Origin: Natronomonas salsuginis
GTDB lineage: Archaea; Halobacteriota; Halobacteria; Halobacteriales; Haloarculaceae
Assembly: GCF_005239135.1 (NCBI RefSeq)
Contig: NZ_QKNX01000001.1
Location: 434,001 to 498,000, forward strand
Reading direction: 5' to 3'
DNA: 64,000 nt
Shown: positions 60,401 to 64,000 of the stretch, piece after piece
How positions within the stretch are numbered: position 1 is the first letter of the stretch
Layout: every line of letters starts with the position of its first letter
Translations under genes and position numbers: made by a program
The notes under the pieces: model-generated
What the model was told of the DNA's origin: nothing
Database searches by the model: none
What the model saw: the letters and a program-made list of their open reading frames with translations, nothing else

Positions 60401-61563
60401 GACGTCTGCCCCGAGTGGAGTCGTTTGAGCAGTTTCCGAGCGATGTTCTTGCTCGCGTTATAATCCGCGTTCAGTTCGTACTCGCACTTCTGACATACAA
60501 ACTGGTGTTTCGATCGTCGATTCAATTCGTGCGTAAACCCGCACATCGAACACCGCTGACTCGTGTACGCCGGACTCACTTGTTCGACCGCAATGCCGTA
60601 CATCTCGGCCTTGTATTCGACGTACTGGTACAAGCGTCGGAATGCCCATGCATGGAAGCGTTTCGCACCTGCCATCCGCTTGCGGATGTCGGTCAGATTC
60701 TCGAACGCGATGTGCGTACAGTCGTGGGCACGGGCTTCGTCGAGAATCTGGTTTGACGCCCGGTGGAGTTCATCCTGCATCCAGCGGTGTTCGCGGTCGT
60801 TCATCGACTGCATCGACAGGTGCGCCGACCGCGTTCCTGTCTGGTGCATCGACCCGCGAGTCTTCTCAAATTCTCGGCGTCGATGGTTCATCTCGTCGGC
60901 GTTTCCGATGAACGCGCCTGTCGAAGTCACGGCGAGCGAGCCGTCCACGTTCAGGTCAACGCCAAGGACTGTTCTGTGCTTGGCATCAAAAGAAGCCGTC
61001 GACTGCTCTTGCTCGTCGCTTTCAGTTCGGCGCATCCGTGCGTGGAGGTAGAACGACTCCGTGGAGCGGTCGTACTGGAGCGTGGACATACGGAACTCGT
61101 AGTCTTCGTTCAGCAGGTACTCACCGATCGGCGTTCCCTCAGGGTCGTCGGGAAGCACGTAGTCGCACTCAACACGACCGTTCACCGTGGACAGAGATAC
61201 GTGGTCGCGGTGGAACGTCGCAGAGCGTTTGTCGTAGACGACGCTCCACGCGTTAAAGTAGGGTTGACTGGTGGTATCTCCCTTTTTGAGTCGGGCGACA
61301 CCGCTTTTCGTCGCTTCGATAGCGCGTCGAATCCCTTTCTGGACGAGATTTGCGGTCAACTCCGTTTCATCGCGAAGTCGCTCGTAGAGGGCGTTTTCGG
61401 CGTTCTGTTTCGAGGTTATGCAGTAGTCGTTCGGGTGCCTCCATGCCCACGCGGCCGTCGTATTGGCACAGTAGAGAAACTGGTTTTTCGTCTGATGAAG
61501 GTCGTCGCACCGCTCTGTGGGTACATCGAGTTTGACTTTGACGGTGCGAATCACGTCCTCCAT
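60262..61563 (-). CDS. tnpB: RNA-guided endonuclease TnpB
   Basis: 433 residues. The split RuvC triad is intact: Asp in LGVDLNVDGSLAV (about 200), Glu in HIAFENLTDIRKR (about 280) and Asp in ELNADYNASKNIAR (about 374). Before the last comes the zinc finger CSMCGFTHELNR and FVCQKCEYE (about 335-368). The N-terminal TVKVKLDVPTERCDDLHQTK is the wedge region. TnpB cuts DNA matching its guide RNA next to a short motif and favours retention of the element. A TATA box cttataaa lies about 25-32 bases before the ATG. Length is normal, so the nuclease is probably active. Confidence 0.9.
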   Translation of the reverse strand: MEDVIRTVKVKLDVPTERCDDLHQTKNQFLYCANTTAAWAWRHPNDYCITSKQNAENALYERLRDETELTANLVQKGIRRAIEATKSGVARLKKGDTTSQPYFNAWSVVYDKRSATFHRDHVSLSTVNGRVECDYVLPDDPEGTPIGEYLLNEDYEFRMSTLQYDRSTESFYLHARMRRTESDEQEQSTASFDAKHRTVLGVDLNVDGSLAVTSTGAFIGNADEMNHRRREFEKTRGSMHQTGTRSAHLSMQSMNDREHRWMQDELHRASNQILDEARAHDCTHIAFENLTDIRKRMAGAKRFHAWAFRRLYQYVEYKAEMYGIAVEQVSPAYTSQRCSMCGFTHELNRRSKHQFVCQKCEYELNADYNASKNIARKLLKRLHSGQTSSSGGAPCQCALTSGTLNLNGEFHASVDSTAEGESTDKPTSSLVGH

Positions 61564-61834
61564 CTGTGTTTCACATATTTTACTGTCTCTTTATAAGTTC
61601 TTCGACTATCATGGGGAGTCGGCCTGCTATCGTTCGTGGTTTGATTCAAGGCTTGTCGGATTCCCCCCACGGCTAAAGCCGTGGGCTTCCTCCTTGCACC
61701 TTTGTGAGGATCGTCGACGAGGAGTGTCCGGAGTGCGGCCAAGAGCTGCCGATCCAGTAGCGTCGGTTCGATCACGGGCCAGACCCACCGGTCGGCTTCG
61801 GAACGTTCAGGGCGACGCGCCGGCACTGGTGGGT

Positions 61835-62053
61835 ATGCTCGGATCCGTTCGATCGATCCTCTCTGCTGCGTGGCCGTTCGTGGGGTCGGCGTACCTCCTG
61901 TATCTGGCGTTGCAGCAGCCACCAGTGCGATACGTTGGGGTCATCGGGCTGGTCGTCGTCACGCCGCTGTTGGCCGGATGGACCGTCGGCCGACTCTTCG
62001 GAGTCGGGCCGTGGGCGACGCCGTCGAAATCCGACCCGCAGAAGGACGGCTGA
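61835..62053 (+). CDS. Small membrane protein, 72 aa
   Basis: From ATG 61835 (MLGSVRSILSAAWPFVGSAY). Two hydrophobic segments (about 7-28 and 33-55), the second ending in GWTVGRLFGVGPW, then a short charged tail. The longer frame upstream runs into the IS element and is not used. Convergent with the next gene, whose stop is one base away. Family not recognised. Confidence 0.65.
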   Translation: MLGSVRSILSAAWPFVGSAYLLYLALQQPPVRYVGVIGLVVVTPLLAGWTVGRLFGVGPWATPSKSDPQKDG

Positions 62054-62284
62054 TCAGGGTTTGTGCGTGAAGATGAACGCCTGCTCGTCTTCCACGCCGA
62101 CGCAGAGATCGAGCTGTTTCGAGAGATTCAGACTCGTCGGGTTCTGTTTGCAGACGACGAGATCGTCGAACGGTTTCTCACACGCCGGGCAGGCGACCGA
62201 AACCGTGTTCTGGTAGGTCTTGATCGCCGGGTTCTCCTCGCGCGGCGTCAACGACGCCAACAGTTCGTCAGTGTCGAGCTCCAT
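62054..62284 (-). CDS. Small zinc-binding-like protein, 76 aa
   Basis: MELDTDELLASLTPREENPA… with VSVACPACEKPFDDLVVCKQ (about 29-48), giving CPAC and two later cysteines as a probable metal site, and a hydrophobic C-terminal strand LDLCVGVEDEQAFIFTHKP. The length and plan match a conserved single-domain haloarchaeal family, but I cannot give its function. No signal peptide. It starts 130 bases from the divergent pilin-like gene. Confidence 0.75.
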   Translation of the reverse strand: MELDTDELLASLTPREENPAIKTYQNTVSVACPACEKPFDDLVVCKQNPTSLNLSKQLDLCVGVEDEQAFIFTHKP

Positions 62285-62413
62285 ACACCGCTAGGTGGGG
62301 GCCATCCCCTTCAATCTCGCGGGCTTATAAATAAAGACAAACCGAGAGGCGGCCGATTTCGATCCGTGAACCGGTGCCGACATTGATAATACGATCGGGC
62401 GTAGCGGTTCCGA

Positions 62414-63811
62414 ATGAACGATCGCGCCGTCTCTAGTACCATCGGTGTCGTTCTCCTCTTGGGGATGACGATCGCCGCCGTGAGCGCGCTGATGGTGGTC
62501 GGTGGAACGGTGATCGACGAGACGCGCGCCGACGCCGAGCGATCGCAGATGGAGAACGCCATGTCGAGTTTCAGTTCAAAGGCGAGCCTCGTCGGGCTGG
62601 GCGAGTCCGGTAACCAGCGGTTCTCGCTGGGGCGAGTCTCCGAAGGCGACGTGGAGGTGCGACCGGACGGGGGGCGCGTGACGCTGTACCTCCAGAAGGA
62701 CGGTGGATCTAGGGAGGAACTCAATAGTACCGCGCTCGGAGCGGTCGTCTACCGCGACGGCGACACGGAAATCGCGTATCAGGGCGGCGGCGTCTGGCAA
62801 CGGCGTGGCGAATCGAATTGGATGCTCTCGCCGCCGGAGTACCACTACCGACTGGAGACACTCACGTTTCCGATCATGACCGTCGACGGAGATGGCGGGT
62901 CGAGCGGCAGCGTGCGCGGTACGGTGCGTTCGACCCATGAGTCCAGCGATTGGTATCCCATACAAGGTAGCGAAACTCGGTCGAATCCGCTGGAGAACGG
63001 GACGATTCTCGTCGAGGTCGAGAGCCGCTACTGTGCGGGCTGGGAGGCGTTTTTCACCGAGCGATCCGAGGGCTCGATCACCGAATCGTGTGGAGCGGAC
63101 GACACGCTCGTGGTCGATCTAACCGTGCCGTTCACCATCAGTGGTGAGGATGCAGTGATAGCCAAGACGATCAATCCAACGGGAGGTGGTGGACCGGGAG
63201 GAGGCAAAAAGATCCCCGATGGATGGACCGAAGGCACGATCGCACCCTCGATCAGTCCCGAAGTCGAAGCCGAGCTCGAATCGTGCGCCACAGACGGATG
63301 TGCCGACGTATCGGCGTCCGAACTCAGCTCAGGCGCGTACGACGCCTCCGGGACGACCGCGCTCTATGGAAAGACGTTCAACACGACCGACGGTGACATC
63401 ACGGTGGTCACCGACGGGGACGTCGAGCTCAACGACATCACGATCACAGGGAGCGGCAACGTCACGCTGTACGTCCGAGGGGAACTCACGGTCGATTCGA
63501 TGGTGAACGACGGGGGGAGCGCGACACAACTCGTTACGCTCGTTCACTCCGACGGATCTGTCAGATTCGACGGGGATTCCGATTACACCGGCATCATCTA
63601 CGCGCCGAAGTCGGACATGCGGTTCAACGGTGCGCCGGCCATCTCGTACACGGGGGCGCTCGTCGCCGAAGATATGGACATCAAGGGGAGCATCAACAAG
63701 TTCGATTTCCAACCAGACCCGGAACTCGAAGAATACCAGATCGGCGGCGGCGACCGTCCGCTCACCTACCTCCACGTTACCGAGAATACCGTCGAGATCG
63801 AGTTCGACTGA
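62414..63811 (+). CDS. Pilin-like secreted polymer-forming protein
   Basis: 465 residues. The N-terminus MNDRAVSSTIGVVLLLGMTI is a class III (type IV pilin) signal: a short charged leader, then a hydrophobic helix, as in haloarchaeal surface proteins. The body is beta-rich and hydrophilic. From about residue 290, repeated strands (TFNTTDGDITVVTDGDVELN, DITITGSGNVTLYVRGELTV, SDYTGIIYAPKSDMRFNGAP) resemble bactofilin-like beta helices. I infer an exported, membrane-anchored surface or pilus-related protein. A TATA-like cttataaataaag lies 73-85 bases upstream. Confidence 0.82.
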   Translation: MNDRAVSSTIGVVLLLGMTIAAVSALMVVGGTVIDETRADAERSQMENAMSSFSSKASLVGLGESGNQRFSLGRVSEGDVEVRPDGGRVTLYLQKDGGSREELNSTALGAVVYRDGDTEIAYQGGGVWQRRGESNWMLSPPEYHYRLETLTFPIMTVDGDGGSSGSVRGTVRSTHESSDWYPIQGSETRSNPLENGTILVEVESRYCAGWEAFFTERSEGSITESCGADDTLVVDLTVPFTISGEDAVIAKTINPTGGGGPGGGKKIPDGWTEGTIAPSISPEVEAELESCATDGCADVSASELSSGAYDASGTTALYGKTFNTTDGDITVVTDGDVELNDITITGSGNVTLYVRGELTVDSMVNDGGSATQLVTLVHSDGSVRFDGDSDYTGIIYAPKSDMRFNGAPAISYTGALVAEDMDIKGSINKFDFQPDPELEEYQIGGGDRPLTYLHVTENTVEIEFD

Positions 63812-63833
63812 CCGCCGACCGACGTGTCTCACC

Positions 63834-64000
63834 TCACTGCGAGAAACGCAGTCGAACCGGAAATCGCGGCGCGACGATCCCGGCCGTGGTGACCTCGGCG
63901 ACGACGCGGTCGGAGTCGTGGACGCGGACGTTCGTGTTCGGCTGAGCATCGAAGTACCGTTCCCAGGCATCGCTACGCGAGGATTCGACCGTAACGTTGT
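63834..64000 (-). CDS. Surface-type protein, partial (C-terminal 55 residues)
   Basis: A minus-strand frame open from the right edge to TGA at 63834-63836 encodes NVTVESSRSDAWERYFDAQP, then NTNVRVHDSDRVVAEVTTAG and a short strand-rich end. This composition, and the position convergent with a pilin-like gene, suit another secreted or pilin-like haloarchaeal protein. The start lies outside the window. Confidence 0.6.
   Translation of the reverse strand, partial: NVTVESSRSDAWERYFDAQPNTNVRVHDSDRVVAEVTTAGIVAPRFPVRLRFSQ

Larger units (their letters stand above)
60262..61699 (-). mobile_element. IS200/IS605-type element with tnpB only (IS1341 type)
   Basis: The element carries a single tnpB gene and subterminal hairpins in place of inverted repeats. 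One end (past the tnpB stop) has CCCACGAG-tgaa-CTCGTGGG (60269-60288); the other has CCCACGGC-taaa-GCCGTGGG (61666-61685) followed by gcttcctccttgcac. No tnpA is present, so movement needs a transposase in trans. Ends are given to within about ten bases. Confidence 0.75.
60237..61760 (+). pseudogene. Small zinc-ribbon gene split by an IS200/IS605 element
   Basis: On the plus strand ATG 60237 begins MCPDCDAQV, and after the element the same strand continues TFVRIVDEECPECGQELPIQ to TAG at 61758-61760. Joined, these give a roughly 30-40-residue protein with CxxC at both ends, a common kind of haloarchaeal zinc ribbon. The transposable element (about 60262-61699) lies between. I infer a disruption by insertion; the exact joint is uncertain by several bases. 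Confidence 0.55.

Noticed and set aside
61517-62053. Long form of the 72-residue membrane protein starting inside the IS element.
   Set aside because: The upstream part reads through the element end and has no protein character; ATG 61835 gives a compact membrane protein.

Overview
The window is haloarchaeal chromosome. The evidence is the strongly acidic, D/E-rich proteins, the GC-rich codon use in the right part, archaeal TATA boxes 24-35 bases ahead of several start codons (many messages look leaderless), an IS1341-type TnpB, and family-typical halophile proteins (TRAM, DUF3054, PSH protease, pilin-like secreted proteins). I cannot name the genus safely.

The window splits at a tRNA-Leu(UAG) gene (49438-49522, minus). 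Everything to its left looks accessory: composition is less GC-rich, with unknown genes, broken genes, insertion-sequence remnants and, above all, defence-type genes. A tyrosine integrase (48374-49393) begins 45 bases from the 3' end of the tRNA, the usual layout of an element integrated in a tRNA. I see no second copy of the tRNA end, so the left limit of the element is probably outside the window or has decayed. Right of the tRNA, apart from a helicase/exonuclease pair, the genes look like ordinary chromosome.

Left to right: (1) 1-4.9 kb, small unknown genes, an endonuclease/exonuclease/phosphatase-family protein, a decayed gene, and a striking tandem palindrome. (2) 5.17-12.2 kb, a tight four-gene cassette: CARF-like protein, PIN-like nuclease, AddB-like nuclease, AddA-like helicase-nuclease. 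(3) 12.4-17 kb, an McrB-McrC pair. (4) 17.1-19.8 kb, an SMC-like ATPase with a CxxC hook and a 65-residue acidic partner. (5) 20-37 kb, a compact cluster: a coiled-coil zinc protein and an SNF2-type helicase on the minus strand, divergent from a second, short McrB-like ATPase and McrC-like nuclease, then a minus-strand operon of two paralogous DUF1156 DNA methyltransferases around a DUF499 ATPase, with a small extra gene. This combines motor, modification and nuclease functions without PglZ or DrmB, so it is neither a standard BREX nor a standard DISARM system. It is the best candidate here for an undescribed defence system, although it resembles the helicase-methylase-ATPase (Hma) type. (6) 35.9-42.2 kb, an unknown protein, a GmrSD-like DUF262-HNH nuclease, another unknown, and a PD-(D/E)XK-like protein overlapping a membrane-anchored AAA+ ATPase. 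(7) 42.3-49.4 kb, small genes, a gene-poor AT-rich stretch with several perfect dyads, an IS5-type transposase remnant, and the integrase.

Right of the tRNA: a SnoaL-like protein; an MrfB-like exonuclease coupled to an MrfA-like DUF1998 helicase (a DNA-repair pair); a presenilin-type intramembrane protease; an ornithine-cyclodeaminase-family enzyme; an MFS transporter; DUF3054; a methyltransferase; a GNAT acetyltransferase; a tnpB-only IS200/IS605 element that has split a small zinc-ribbon gene; and pilin-like surface proteins running off the right edge.
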